DNA of 64,000 nt from Oasisia sp. SBJ-2009 (Eukaryota; Annelida; Polychaeta; Sabellida; Siboglinidae). Positions within the stretch are counted from its first letter, which is position 1. Each line of letters opens with the position of its first letter. Location of the stretch: the NCBI GenBank assembly GCA_964017155.1, contig OZ024856.1, forward strand, positions 45,293,610 through 45,357,609. The letters are read 5' to 3'. The notes under the pieces are model-generated. The model made no database searches. It was not told where the DNA came from and worked only from the letters and a program-made list of their open reading frames with translations. Position numbers and translations under genes: made by a program. Shown here piece by piece: positions 54,401 to 64,000 of this stretch.

Positions 54401-57400
54401 GGGCTCTCCTGTAGCTTCTTCAGTGTGGCATCGCTTTCGCCCAAGATGTTCCCGAAGAAGTCCGTCTTCGTCGTCAGCACACACTGAGGCTTGGCCAGAT
54501 ACACCTTGGCAGTCTCCAAGACACCCTTCACGATGGTGATCCCTTCAGTGTGGCTGACCTGCTTTTCTGGAGACGTGTAAAACATCGTCATCCAGGGACC
54601 TGACAGCAGTTTGCCAATCAGGCCGAGCACACGCATCTCGTCTTGGCCAACGTCACTGTCAAAATCAGCCAAGATTGATGCCTGAAGGCCGCCACACGAG
54701 ACAGTTGCCGTCCGCAGGAAATGGACGAAGCGATCGTGGTGTTCCACATATTTGCCACATATGTGGAACAGGATGTGCAGGCGGTTTCCACGGTATCTTG
54801 GAATGAGGCCCCGGGGAAGTCCTTCATGATCGAGGAAGTTGGTGAATCCTCTTGGGTCGCCCTTCCCATCTTTATAGCGGAAATTGTTCATTTGCAGAAC
54901 AACGTTTGCCGCAATGCAGTCACTGCCAAACAACTTGCCCTTGCCACTCTCAATTCCTCGCAATGCTGACCGAGTCGCACTGGCAATGGTGTCCAGCGGG
55001 TGGAGGTGGCAGTTCAACTCGTTCAGAGTTTTCCCCCACATCTCACAAACGCGAACAATCGTCGCGTGATTCACAGCAGCATGATCGGTCATTGTGTTGG
55101 AAATGTTGGCAACCATATGCTTTCTGCATGCTTCGTACTCAGCATCCACGTGAATTGCTGAGTACACTTCAGCTAGCCTCTTCACCGAGTCGTTGATGTG
55201 GTGGGCGTAATCTTCGGCTGTCCCCCCGGCTAGCTGATCAATGGCGATCACGTTGCATCCATCTCTGGTTGTGATGTGCACACTGTTAATGTGCACACCT
55301 TCCTGGGTTGTCGAGTCGAACCCAAGGGTCACATTCTTCTTGGCCATAAGCAGTTCTGCTGCTTGTAAGTCTGCCACAACCCCAAGTTCTCGGGCCATCA
55401 TCTCAACTGTGGTGCGATGAGGCACACTGTCCATCTTGAGACCAGATCGCTGGGCAAACTTGCTCAACAGAGTCGGAACACTTCTTGTTGGCACGTGATT
55501 CACGATCGCGTCGTACACAAACATCCGTGTTTCTGGAGGAAATGTCTTGCCTTCCTTCTGCAGTGGTCCTGAACTCTCACACTGCAGTTCTTCAATCGTC
55601 TCCTCGAGCATGAGAATCTTATTCTCAAGGTGACGAATGACGGCATCTTTTGAGCGGAGCTCGCGGTGGAGTCTAGCAACGTCTTCATCAACGAGTGTTG
55701 GCGTACTTGCTCGTTTGCACTGTCGGTACAACTTCAATCGTCGGTGCTTCCGCTTGAGTGCTGCAAGTTCAGATTTTGTGGCAATCAGATCCTGGTATAC
55801 TCTGTCATCCACCAGCTTGAGCTTGAGCTTTTGGATTGTGGCATCTTTCCGTTTGATGACCTGGTTCAGACGCTTCACCTTTTCTGTCTTCTGTTGTTTC
55901 TCTCTCATCTCTTTCAACTTGATCAGGTATTTCTTCTGCATCTCGGCTTTGCCTTTCGCAACAAAGTCCAGCCTCCTCTTGATGCGCTCACGACGTGGAG
56001 ACGTAAAACCTTTCCTCAAGGAAAGTTTCCGAGGACGAGGTGATGCAGGCGGCTGATCAGCTGTGGATGATGCAGGTTCAACTGGACCAGGGCCAGCCAA
56101 TGCTGACGTTGCAGATCCCACCAGTGACGACAGTTCAGGTTCGGCTGACATCGATGGAATAGGTTCGGTCGACGTAGATGGCGCAGGTTCCACTGAAGCC
56201 GACGGTGCAGATTCGGCAGATATCGACGGAACAGGTCCAGTTGGAGTAAAGACGTCACAGCATAGCGCAACAAACTTCACAAACTCCGTTCCTCCTGTCA
56301 GATGTCGGAATTTCTCGAGTGTCTTGCACAGTTTCTGGACCTGGTACCTGTACGACGAAGGATCCTCAGGAACAACATCCTTCAATGCTGTCAGTGTCTG
56401 CGATATCACACGGTCATGTTCGGTGTACAGAAACCACACATGACCATTCAGTATGTCTTCGCCAGCACTGGGCAAGGTGGCGAAGTTGTCTACCAAATGC
56501 TGCCTAGCAATTCCAGCTTTGACAGCAGGAGCCCTCCGTTTCTTTCTTGGAGGCATCTTCTGAAATAAAATATATGATATGTATTAATTATTGTGTACGA
56601 GTATCCATATTACAATATGAAAAATAATATTCAATATTATATTTATGTGTGCATTTGACATGCGTGTTGAAATTATGATATATCAATTAAGCAACAGTTA
56701 ATCAATTAATATATAATCACACCCATCTCAAATAACATGAATCCTACAGTTTGGGTATAAGTTTCAATTACTCAGAGTAACAATGGCTTCCTTTTGTGTT
56801 GAATCAATCACCTTTTGTGTTAGCTACAAAAGGCTGAACAGCCAACAGAACCATGCAGTGACTACTCCAGACAATCAACAGGAACCTGCAGATTATGTAC
56901 TTAGGATCACACAAACTACAATCACTTACAATACACAAAGCAGTTTCAATTATAATTTACAGGTAACACTGGCTTCTTTTGTTTTTAATCACCTTTAATG
57001 TTGGCTCCAGTAGGCTGAATAGTAAACAAAAGCTATGAGGACTGCTCAATTAAATAATCTGATTTACACAATAAGCACTCATCATCAAATAAAATAGCCT
57101 GCTATCAAATTGTACATTAAGTTACTGTCAAATTATCAATTAAAACCTTACTAATGTAATAAAATTGTATACACTGAAACCTCTATGAAGCAAACCAGCT
57201 CAAACGCACATGTCTTTGTTAGTAAGCAGTGGCTGAACAGCCAATGAGGACGCCAAAAACAGGTCACGTGACCACCGGGTTGGCGCCGACAACGACCGGC
57301 AACGATTACAAATCGACAATCATCCACTAATCTGTATAATTACACGAACTACCAACAATCCAAAACGTGTTCAAATATAATAACATTATTATTGGATGCC

Positions 57401-58410
57401 CTTTTGTCACAAATAAACATGATTTTGATGGTTAAAAAAATAGTGGGAATTGATCGAATTTGTCAACATCGCCATACGCGGCCATTTCTCGGAGCGCATA
57501 TCCATTTTGTTCTCGGCTAAAATAAAATACTTCTCTACCATACATCTTTTCCAAACTTGGCAAGTATATACATAAATATATATTAAACATGTGTATAAAG
57601 TTTTTAAAGTATGTGAACCTTACCTTCAAGACGCAATTTGACGCTGAAAACGACGCTCGACTTCAAACTTTCACAACTTTCTTAATCTCTCTCCGACATC
57701 AACAATTCGAAAACGAGGTAGCAGGGGAACGCGTGAACTCTTCCCGGAGCGCTTCGCAGTTAAACGATGATCGCGGCCGAAGCGGCCGCCGCGGGGTGGC
57801 GGAGTTTGTCACATACCTACCTCTTGTGCCAGCTCTGTCTTGATTATTGTTATGGGACTGTACGCATGCGTCTAAAGGTGACACAGTCCATAGTAGAGGT
57901 GGTGCAGTAAAGTCATTTGTATAGGATGATTTTTCCATAGTTTATCAAGTTTACCTTCAAATGATTGGACTGATGGAGCATCTACCACAGACTGTGGCAG
58001 ACTATTCCATACATCAGTAGATCGGTATACAAATGATTTTTTTCGGATGTTTAATCGGCATAAACATTTATTTTTAGGTTGTGCCCTCTCTATGTCAAAA
58101 CAAAATAAACCTACCATTAAATTTATTTATATATATTTTATTTTTAAACAATGACAACTGCGAAAAGATACATATAATGATTGGAACTGGTGATGCAACT
58201 TTTCCGACGTCTTCATCCTTCTGCATGATCTTCTTGATCCTGGCCTACAAACACGGAAACGACAACAAACGGTCAAGTATACTTAACAGAAGTTGTTTAA
58301 ACAAAATCCTCGGGTCAAATGTTCCATAAAACTGTCAAATAGCTTATGTGTTCACAGAAGATACATACTGGTGGAAATCTGGCATTGCATCGCTTCTTTT
58401 TACTGGGCAT
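48004..58410 (-). CDS. DRAP1: DRAP1, DR1-associated corepressor (NC2 alpha), expanded C-terminus
   Basis: Histone-fold subunit that pairs with DR1 (NC2 beta) on TBP-DNA to repress or modulate Pol II initiation. Coding exons in transcript order: 58369-58410, 58172-58244, 51732-51825, 51125-51265, 50323-50431, 49383-49906, 48004-48157. They sum to 1137 bases (378 residues plus stop) with all phases matching. The start MPSKKKRCNARFPP then ARIKKIMQKDEDVGKVA is nearly the vertebrate sequence. The fold continues RALELFIESLLSKTNEV, AKTLTTSH, then ETTFDFLKDLVTDVPDIQ. The tail ends STDDDDYDT, like the acidic DEEDYDS end of vertebrate DRAP1. Vertebrate DRAP1 is about 205 residues; the extra length lies between about 118 and 360. 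Intron 2 (6.3 kb) hosts a 968-codon gene. Confidence 0.96.
48845..48985. repeat. Degenerate CCTAA-type simple repeat
   Basis: Irregular TAATCCTAA, CTAAACCTTAACC and related words, telomere-like in composition but too degenerate to be telomeric. Within DRAP1 intron 6. Confidence 0.5.
49383..49906 (-). CDS. DRAP1: DRAP1 exon 6 (expanded low-complexity region with PxDLS motif)
   Basis: 524 bases encoding residues 154-327 and two bases. It is acidic at first. Then come three copies of the 11-residue repeat SAPSGVSKVDY (residues 183-215), the motif PIDLS (221-225), and a Pro/Met/Tyr/Ser-rich stretch. The frame would end at a TGA overlapping the donor (49379-49381), but CATCCAAC|GTGAGT is a perfect donor and the next exon joins in phase to the conserved acidic end, so splicing is preferred. 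Confidence 0.9.
49721..49819 (-). repeat. 33-bp coding repeat in DRAP1
   Basis: Three in-frame copies of a 33-bp unit giving SAPSGVSK(A/V)DY. The copies are nearly identical in DNA, so the expansion is recent. Confidence 0.95.
52790..53635. repeat. Diverged roughly 200-bp tandem repeat
   Basis: About four imperfect monomers with shared words such as GTAAATTGTATTCCACAAT, AATAACTAATTA, ACAGACATG and ATAGACACCTG. The block lies directly downstream of the 968-codon gene (its 3' side) in DRAP1 intron 2. Confidence 0.75.
53650..56556 (-). CDS. Putative mobile-element protein, 968 aa (transposase-like core, Tudor-like tail)
   Basis: Intact intronless frame in DRAP1 intron 2, same strand. A basic N-terminus (MPPRKKRR) is followed by a Ser/Pro/Glu repeat region (about 105-170) and a strong Lys/Glu coiled coil (about 190-330). 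The core (about 335-800) has LGFDSTTQEG (Asp414), NTMTDHAAVNHATI (Asp491), a CHLHPLD motif (Cys516-Asp522) and LHILFHICGKYVEHH. Asp after a beta strand plus a C-x-H type motif suggests an RNase H-fold transposase. Residues about 900-968 resemble a Tudor/SH3-like barrel (EMYSGKVEKL, YVIGYW). An AG acceptor lies three bases before the ATG, and a matching donor is at 57618-57623, implying a non-coding first exon. GC content and codon use are much richer than the surroundings. I recall similar uncharacterised proteins in aquatic invertebrates. Enzymatic role is not proven. Confidence 0.7.
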   Translation of the reverse strand: MPPRKKRRAPAVKAGIARQHLVDNFATLPSAGEDILNGHVWFLYTEHDRVISQTLTALKDVVPEDPSSYRYQVQKLCKTLEKFRHLTGGTEFVKFVALCCDVFTPTGPVPSISAESAPSASVEPAPSTSTEPIPSMSAEPELSSLVGSATSALAGPGPVEPASSTADQPPASPRPRKLSLRKGFTSPRRERIKRRLDFVAKGKAEMQKKYLIKLKEMREKQQKTEKVKRLNQVIKRKDATIQKLKLKLVDDRVYQDLIATKSELAALKRKHRRLKLYRQCKRASTPTLVDEDVARLHRELRSKDAVIRHLENKILMLEETIEELQCESSGPLQKEGKTFPPETRMFVYDAIVNHVPTRSVPTLLSKFAQRSGLKMDSVPHRTTVEMMARELGVVADLQAAELLMAKKNVTLGFDSTTQEGVHINSVHITTRDGCNVIAIDQLAGGTAEDYAHHINDSVKRLAEVYSAIHVDAEYEACRKHMVANISNTMTDHAAVNHATIVRVCEMWGKTLNELNCHLHPLDTIASATRSALRGIESGKGKLFGSDCIAANVVLQMNNFRYKDGKGDPRGFTNFLDHEGLPRGLIPRYRGNRLHILFHICGKYVEHHDRFVHFLRTATVSCGGLQASILADFDSDVGQDEMRVLGLIGKLLSGPWMTMFYTSPEKQVSHTEGITIVKGVLETAKVYLAKPQCVLTTKTDFFGNILGESDATLKKLQESPENETMFLKMVDVCLTAIITVLERQYDRYFVMDVSKKLEEETESARCHNIDAEEVMGMFSAAKDNAPNATLNYLSSKIRAQKNGVVDYLDNLEEPQKNRVIEMSRTIGRKQLKASRRRSVQVREELAQRIALKQEMKATAERKKLEKLLRSTSLDIGTEFPDLGESVQSDLMAILGGRVVGRDICHVWFNRESKKKEMYSGKVEKLKKKAGGTYVIGYWSQDETYDDAVDFEVSKHELAADMVCGDLVFP
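57624..57840 (-). promoter_or_regulatory. Probable untranslated first exon and CpG-rich promoter of the 968-aa gene
   Basis: CTTGAAG|GTAAGG at 57624/57623 is a good donor on the minus strand, pairing with the TTTCAG acceptor just upstream of the ATG at 56556. Upstream is a CpG-rich patch (GCGGCCGAAGCGGCCGCCGC near 57775) that contrasts with AT-rich neighbours. Transcript start is inferred. Confidence 0.5.
57872..58117 (-). pseudogene. Non-LTR retrotransposon C-terminal fragment
   Basis: Translates to KKSFVYRSTDVWNSLPQSVV followed by DAPSVQSFEGKLDKLW, the typical end of LINE/jockey-CR1-type reverse-transcriptase proteins (R-VN-WNSLP--VV-A-S---F---LD--W). Only this end remains. In DRAP1 intron 2 next to exon 2. 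Confidence 0.75.
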
Positions 58411-58614
58411 TTCGTCTCAGCTTCCCTTTTGGCACGAGTTCCGGAAGTGAATGGTAAAAAAGATATCATTTTCCTATCGCACCAATAAAACTGTATAATA
58501 GGTTATAGCTTATGAAAAAAATAACGATACTTTTACAAGATCCTATGAAAAATATTCATTCAGCTTATATTAACACACACATAACAAAATACAATTTTCC
58601 ATTTGTATATAAAA

Positions 58615-58745
58615 TAGGAATTACGGCAGGATTAACCAGTATCCGTGAGGTGGCAGCATTGTTGAGCCCCACCATAGATATAAATAGAACACCCCACTAG
58701 CCTATACTATAGGGGAATCTAACTCTGTGAGCCCCACACGGATAA
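58615..58745 (-). repeat. Dispersed repeat, inverse of the 0.9-1.4 kb copies
   Basis: The minus strand reads ATGCTGCCACCTCACGGATA and GGTTAATCCTGCCGTAATTC, matching the copies at 930 and 1095. A shared GTCGGCTTTTG flank is present at both places, so the unit is longer than the core. It lies upstream of DRAP1. Confidence 0.7.
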
Positions 58746-58782
58746 TATTCAAAAGCCGACAAACCTGTCTTCTGTCTTCTCG

Positions 58783-59270
58783 GCGTAGTTACGCTGTAGC
58801 GCGTACATATTTCCGGCGTTATAAACGTTCCGATTGACGTTTCTGCGCATGCACGATATATATCAAATAATCAATGTGTAGCGAAAAGACAAAGCATTTT
58901 TGGTATATATACTACGGGTTGTTCGTTAGGGTTTATCTAACCTCTCAGCAAAGTTATTTGTCGCAAATTAACATAAGGCAAACAAGTTTTGAGGCATATT
59001 TTGATAGCAAGTGTAAATCACGTGACAGTAGTGCGCCATAATCCGTGATAGTGATGTATAAAAAACGTTAAATTTGATTGCATTGAACGACATTTTAAGA
59101 AACTCTTCACAGTAATCATCACAGGAGAGTTAATGAACAGCTCGTGGCATTTATATTGAAAATGTTTTGTTGTTTCGCTGGACATTGACGATTTTACATT
59201 TATTGCGCATGCGCAGAAACGTCAATCGGAACGTTTTTAACGACCGGAAAATGTAAGCGCGACAACGCAG
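58783..59270. mobile_element. Foldback/MITE element with NRF1-like ends, copy 2
   Basis: Opposite orientation to copy 1 at 47269. The terminal inverted repeats include CGTTCCGATTGACGTTTCTG and, at 59204-59215, the full palindrome TGCGCATGCGCA. Interior contains TATTTTGATAGCAAG. It lies 370 bases upstream of the DRAP1 start codon. Confidence 0.9.
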
Positions 59271-60142
59271 CCGACCAACAGTCGGCTAAGCGAGACTAAG
59301 TTGGCATATGAGCCATTCTATAGTAAGTTGTATTTTCTTGTCCCAAGCTTTTCATTTTCAAGAACCGCTTAACACAAAAAAACGAATGCTGTTGTATGTT
59401 TGCTATAATCCCCCCAATATGCTAAGTCACTACAATAACAGATATTCAGTCATTTGATAGGTTTTTTTCAATTTGACATGCTGGAATGTCTTGACCATAA
59501 CGTGTCCCATCTAATATATTTGTACTTTAACCATTAATATTGCGTGTTTGCTTAACAGCAGCTTACTTCTGATGCTAATGCAGACTAATTGCATTTATTT
59601 AGCAATCATATTTTACCGGATATGTTTAAGGAAATGTCAATATTAAAAAAGATATTGAGTTTGACAGTTTGTCCCATGGATATTGTGTCTTAGGCTTAGC
59701 CATAACGTTTCAAGAACAGTGCCAATGCTCGAAATTGTTGAAACTGGTACAAACCATAACTGTTGCAGCAGTAACCTATTTTACTCTCTTTTGTAAAAAA
59801 CACATGTTTGGTGGCAACGTTTGTGATATACCTTCTCATAATATTGCTTGTTTGACTGAAATTTGCCGCGTATGTTTTCTACCTGTCTGAGCCATAACGT
59901 GCTAAATGTTATGTAACTTTTTATTAGCATAACATATAGAATATACAAGTTATGTGGAATTGTTTACATACCAGCATGGTATGTCGCTGAAACATACTTC
60001 AAGCGAGTTGTGCATTCCAGAGGTCAATTAGTAAAAATATTGTCTGAGCCATAACGTCTTAGCCATAACAAAACAATATGTTATGGCTAAGACAACTTCG
60101 TTATGGCTAAGACAACATACTAAAATACAAAGAATTACAGTG

Positions 60143-60365
60143 TAAGTTATGTAGCTTAGTACAACAATTATATGTATAGAGTATAGTACATAGTCTACTG
60201 TCATAGACTAGTCATAGCCATAGATGCACTTACCACGCTCGTGTGTGCGCGCACACATACACGTACGTACGCACGCACGCATACACGTATGTACGCACGC
60301 ACGCATACCGCACACATACACACACGGTATCTGATATCATATAATATATATATAAATATATATAT

Positions 60366-60422
<57 letters not shown>

Positions 60423-60772
60423 ATATAAATTAGATATATATGTGTATATACACCATGTATATATATATATATATATATGTGTAGCTTAGTACAACAATTA
60501 TATGTATAGAGTATAGTACATAGTCATAGATGCACTTACCACGCTCGTGTGTGCGCGCACGCATGCACATACGTACGCACGCATACACGTATGTACGCAC
60601 GCACGCACGCATACCGCACACATACACACACGGTATCTGATATAATATATATATATATATATACACACACATATATATATATAATTTATATATATATATA
60701 TATATATAAATATAAATTAGATATATATGTGTATATACACCATGTATATATATGTGTGTGTGTATATATATA

Positions 60773-60804
<32 letters not shown>

Positions 60805-60835
60805 AATTATATATATATATATATTATGATCCCAC
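60143..60835. repeat. Duplicated microsatellite block (CA/CG/TA-rich)
   Basis: Sequence GTAGCTTAGTACAACAATTA through ACACACGGTATCTGATAT occurs at about 60143-60340 and again at 60481-60645, each followed by TA-rich tracts. The alternating purine-pyrimidine runs (GTGTGTGCGCGCAC) are Z-DNA prone. Long Tyr-Ile frames here are artefacts. Confidence 0.9.
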
Positions 60836-60907
60836 TTGACTACTATACTATAGTGAAGATAAACATAATAAAATACACTAACATATATGGCATTCACGTA
60901 ATGAAGC

Positions 60908-61191
60908 ATGGCGTATGCACAGATTGCTGAAAGAAGATTACACGAAAGAAAAAGGTAATGAGCAACAATGAAAGACAAAGAAAGCATATGGAGAAAGTAC
61001 TAGCGTCACCAACAAAGCATGCCGCGTATTTGGCTAAGGAAAAGGATCGGAGAAATAAGCGAAAGGAAGTGAAAGCTCTGCAGACGCAGACAATGTAGGA
61101 AAGAGATAAAAGGAATCATAAACGAAAATGGAAGTTGGCTCAACGAACATATCGGAGGAAATGCAAATTAATAGATGTTAAAACATGTTAA
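60908..61191 (+). pseudogene. Decayed basic coiled-coil protein of the 3.6-kb element
   Basis: Reads [16 protein letters not shown], then in another frame [34 protein letters not shown], a stop at 61096-61098, and then ERDKRNHKRKWKLAQRTYRR before TAA. The pattern (RQRK-ME-----P-KH--Y--K---R--KRK, RK-W--AQR--R) recalls the N-terminal basic regions of transposon-encoded proteins. One frame change or intron and one stop show decay. Confidence 0.5.
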
Positions 61192-62270
61192 AGTATGTAA
61201 GCCTAATATCTATATTATAATAAACAATAATCAATAATACATGTGCAATTTAGACAGCACATTAGAGGATATTAAATTGATTAATTGAATCATTCAAAAT
61301 TGTTTTATAATATGGGTAAAATGTGCACATATAACTGAGTATAAGCACTGCTAAATTATATTGATTTTATGTTTTACAATAATAACTTTATCGATGTTGT
61401 ATTCAAATGTCAAAAAGGGGAACTACCTTTGAACAATATTTTTTTAATATACAGGGTGTTATACAAGTTAATGTTATTATTACGCAATTTGAATATGGCC
61501 ATATGCCACATTATTTTAGTGGGAAACTTAACAAATACAGATGCCTTTCATCAACACAATATTTGTAAATACATGTTAAATATACATAGCAAAATATCTG
61601 CGTTGTTCTACTAAATATAGTAGAACTTTTAGACATTAAAATAGTTATTACAAAGCAACACAAGTGTTTCGTTTTAGAATAGTTGATATGAACTGACAAG
61701 AAATTGCATTTCTGATCCGTTTTTATTCATCCATAATGCCACAAACCAAGTGCTGCAGTTGACTTAGTTTCTACTTTTGCCCGTTATTGCATGCTAAACG
61801 ATGATTCGTGCTAAACTGATATTTACTAAAACAAAAGTAATGCAACAGAGGCCCCCACAAGAGAGCGACAACGCTTCAACAAAAACACCACCTTGCCCAC
61901 AATTTTAGTTAGTGAGTTATATACTGAGTAATTTATTTAGACATTTTGGGCTACCAGATATGGGTGTGGGCTACCAGAAATGTCAAGCTAGTAGCCCGGA
62001 TGGCTACCTAAATTTTTGAGTTATTTCTACCTCTGGATATGTGGCTTTTAATAAAGTTATCTTCGAATAATAACATGTCTGTTCTGCATTCATAATCACT
62101 GTTTATATGATATTGAATGACAATAGCAAGTTCTATAATAAACACATGCATGCGCGCACGCGCGTGCACACACATACACACAAACAAACACACACCCGCA
62201 CATACACTGTATTATTATGCAATTATGTAAAACAAACATTTTTCGTCAAATTAGGCGTATATATACGAAT
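61192..62270. other. AT-rich interior of the 3.6-kb element
   Basis: No coding pattern was recognised. Contains a small GCGCGCACGCGCGTG and CACACA tract at 62150-62200. Confidence 0.4.
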
Positions 62271-63094
62271 ACATGTCTTAGCCATAGCAATAATGCCTTA
62301 GCCATAACGCTTTGTCTTAGCCATAACACAAGTTAGACATTATTACTTTTGTATAGTAATACAATACAGTACAAACATTTGATATTTTTCTGATGTGTAA
62401 CTGTCCTAAGTAATCATTTCAGGTATCTAGCTTTTGATCAGAGGTATTTCCCGAGTATTCTGCATAACTATATGAAACCAATTAACCAGGTTATGGGACA
62501 AATCATATCCTGATACTCTGTGTCAGTATAATTACAAAAAAATACGTTATACTACCACATTTGTCATCTAATGTTCGAATGTTGATATCAATGTAATCGA
62601 AAAATAGCATTACTTTAAGCATGCCACTTTAAAGTATGACATTATTTATTGGCATATAATTAGCCTGTCCATTTTCGTTATGGTTAAGACATGCGGCGAT
62701 GGTAAGTGTTTTTAAATGAACACATCGGCTAAGCGTGTTAATATCGATCGCTGCTGACTGTTGGCCATTGAGGTCGACACCTTGGTCTATCTTAATAACA
62801 ATGTTTTGGATAAATTAAGCAAAAATAAATTTGGAAACTTTTTTGGCTGAAAAATACACTTTACTGTATAATGGCTCATATGTGACCAATTTATTATTAT
62901 TATTAGGAAGGCCCACGTATAACGCAGAAGTGTTTAACCATTTTAATACAAAATAAAATAGCCGTTTAAATTATTTTCTTAAAATAAAAACATAATATCT
63001 AATAATCTGTGGAATATTACTTTAATAAGCAGTTTTATTTTATCATATATGATGGCCGAGAAACGCCATCGCGTTTTTGTGTGGCTATGCGATG

Positions 63095-63545
63095 CGGCGC
63101 GGCGGAACATGGAGAAACGCGGCGAAACGCAGCGCAGTGAAATGGTGAAATGTGGAGAGACGCGGAGAGACGCGGAGAAATGCGGATAAACGCGGAGAAA
63201 CGCGGTGAAACGGGGCAAAACGCGGAGAGACGCGGAGAAATGCGGAGAGACGCGGAGAAACGCGGCGAAACGCGGTGAAACGCGATGAAACAGAGAGACG
63301 CGGAAAGACGCGGAGACACGCGGCGAAACGCGGAGAATCGCGGAAATACGCGTAAATACGCGGACAGACGCGGAAATACGCGGAAATACGCGGACAGACG
63401 CGGAAATAAGCGGACAGTCGCGAAAATACGCGGAAATACGCGGATAGACGCGGAAATACGCGGAAATACGCGGGCAGACGCGGAAATACGCGGACAGACG
63501 CGGGCAGACGCGGAAATACGCGGACAGACGCGAGCAGACGCGGCG
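63095..63545. repeat. 10-bp minisatellite ACGCGGARAN
   Basis: About 45 copies of a 10-base unit such as ACGCGGAAAT, ACGCGGAGAA and ACGCGGACAG, strikingly CpG-rich in an AT-rich setting. Because ten is not a multiple of three and the unit lacks stops, long repetitive frames appear on both strands. Confidence 0.95.
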
Positions 63546-63821
63546 CGGAAATTATAAAGATGTCGTAATGAGCATGTGCATGCCAAAATGGGACTTAAAC
63601 AGCCATTTGTGCTTTATTTAAGCCTTCTTCACCACTCACCCTCTGTTTTCAGTACAGTACACTGCACACCCCTCTCTCCTCTCATCTTCATAACCCCTAT
63701 AACTCCAGATTGTCACCCTAGCAACTTATCGACCCCCTTGTTTACGCACATTTGAAGGAACATATTTTTTGAGATTTAACACTCAGATATTTTACGGAAG
63801 AATATATTTTTCTTCCACCGC

Positions 63822-64000
63822 TCTTGTCACACCAATTTATAAGAAAGGCAATACGTGCAATCCCAGGCAAATCTCTTTAACATGTATTCTTTGGAAGGTG
63901 GTGGAGTATATCGTTCTTAGCCACATGTGGAAACACATCAATGCTAATAACGTTATCCTCCATCACCAGCATGAATCCCAAACAGGGCTCTCCTGTCAAA
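63822..64000 (+). pseudogene. LINE reverse-transcriptase fragment (runs off the window)
   Basis: Translates LVTPIYKKGNTCNPRQISLT, CILWKVVEYIVLSHMWKHIN and HHQHESQTGLSCQ. This is the start of the reverse-transcriptase domain of jockey/CR1-type LINEs (P-YKKG--S-P-NYRPISLT, QHGF--G-SC). No stop up to the edge; several key residues are altered (NYRP is PRQ), so likely decayed. Confidence 0.8.

Larger units (their letters stand above)
59305..62882. mobile_element. 3.6-kb DNA element with GTCTTAGCCATAACG motifs at its ends
   Basis: Left end CATATGAGCCATTCTATAGT and right end ACTGTATAATGGCTCATATG are inverted. A motif near GTCTTAGCCATAACG occurs several times near the left (59692, 59887, 60050, 60062, 60080, 60098) and the right (62277, 62293, 62308, 62680), in both orientations. 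The interior contains a decayed basic-protein frame and a microsatellite-rich duplication. Probably a partly decayed transposon. Confidence 0.72.

Noticed and set aside
55637..56056. 139-codon plus-strand frame
   Set aside because: Antisense shadow of the coiled-coil part of the 968-aa gene.
63035..63586. 183-codon repetitive Ser/Ala/Arg frame
   Set aside because: Translation of the 10-bp array; both strands open for the same reason.

Overview
This is eukaryotic, intron-rich, AT-rich DNA from an animal. The proteins are clearly metazoan. The mix of TA/GT microsatellites, minisatellites, tRNA-like SINEs, Penelope-like, LINE, hAT-like and Tc1-like remnants suggests a marine invertebrate, most likely a mollusc. 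The species is inference. Nothing looks bacterial or viral.

Three host genes were rebuilt exon by exon from GT/AG borders, reading phase and protein similarity known to the annotator. (1) Glycogen phosphorylase lies on the minus strand from the left edge to 19630. Its first 506 codons are present and the C-terminal part with the PLP lysine is off the left edge. One 31-codon exon exists in two alternative copies. (2) CEBPZ, the Noc1/Mak21-type ribosome-biogenesis factor, lies on the plus strand at 19800-45428. It has 27 coding exons summing exactly to 1060 codons including stop. (3) DRAP1 (NC2 alpha, a histone-fold partner of DR1) lies on the minus strand at 58410-48004. It has 7 coding exons summing exactly to 379 codons. 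The first two genes are head to head across a 169-bp spacer with an NRF1-type palindrome. CEBPZ and DRAP1 are tail to tail.

A 968-codon intronless reading frame (53650-56556, minus) is nested in the 6.3-kb second intron of DRAP1. It has a long coiled coil, an RNase H-like transposase-type core and a C-terminal Tudor-like tail. It appears to be a mobile-element gene of an undescribed or poorly described family. The right end (58.6-64 kb) is mostly mobile DNA: a foldback element, a 3.6-kb element with terminal inverted repeats and a decayed basic protein, a 10-bp array and a LINE reverse-transcriptase fragment.

The strongest unusual signals are these. Glycogen phosphorylase has an alternative exon pair. 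Several tandem arrays contain or abut splice sites: about 35 copies of one 5' splice site in glycogen phosphorylase, 7 copies in CEBPZ exon 18, and three arrays next to CEBPZ acceptors. Four unrelated non-autonomous elements share a design of clustered short motifs at both ends. A foldback element carries NRF1-type sites. A PxDLS motif lies in an enlarged DRAP1 tail.
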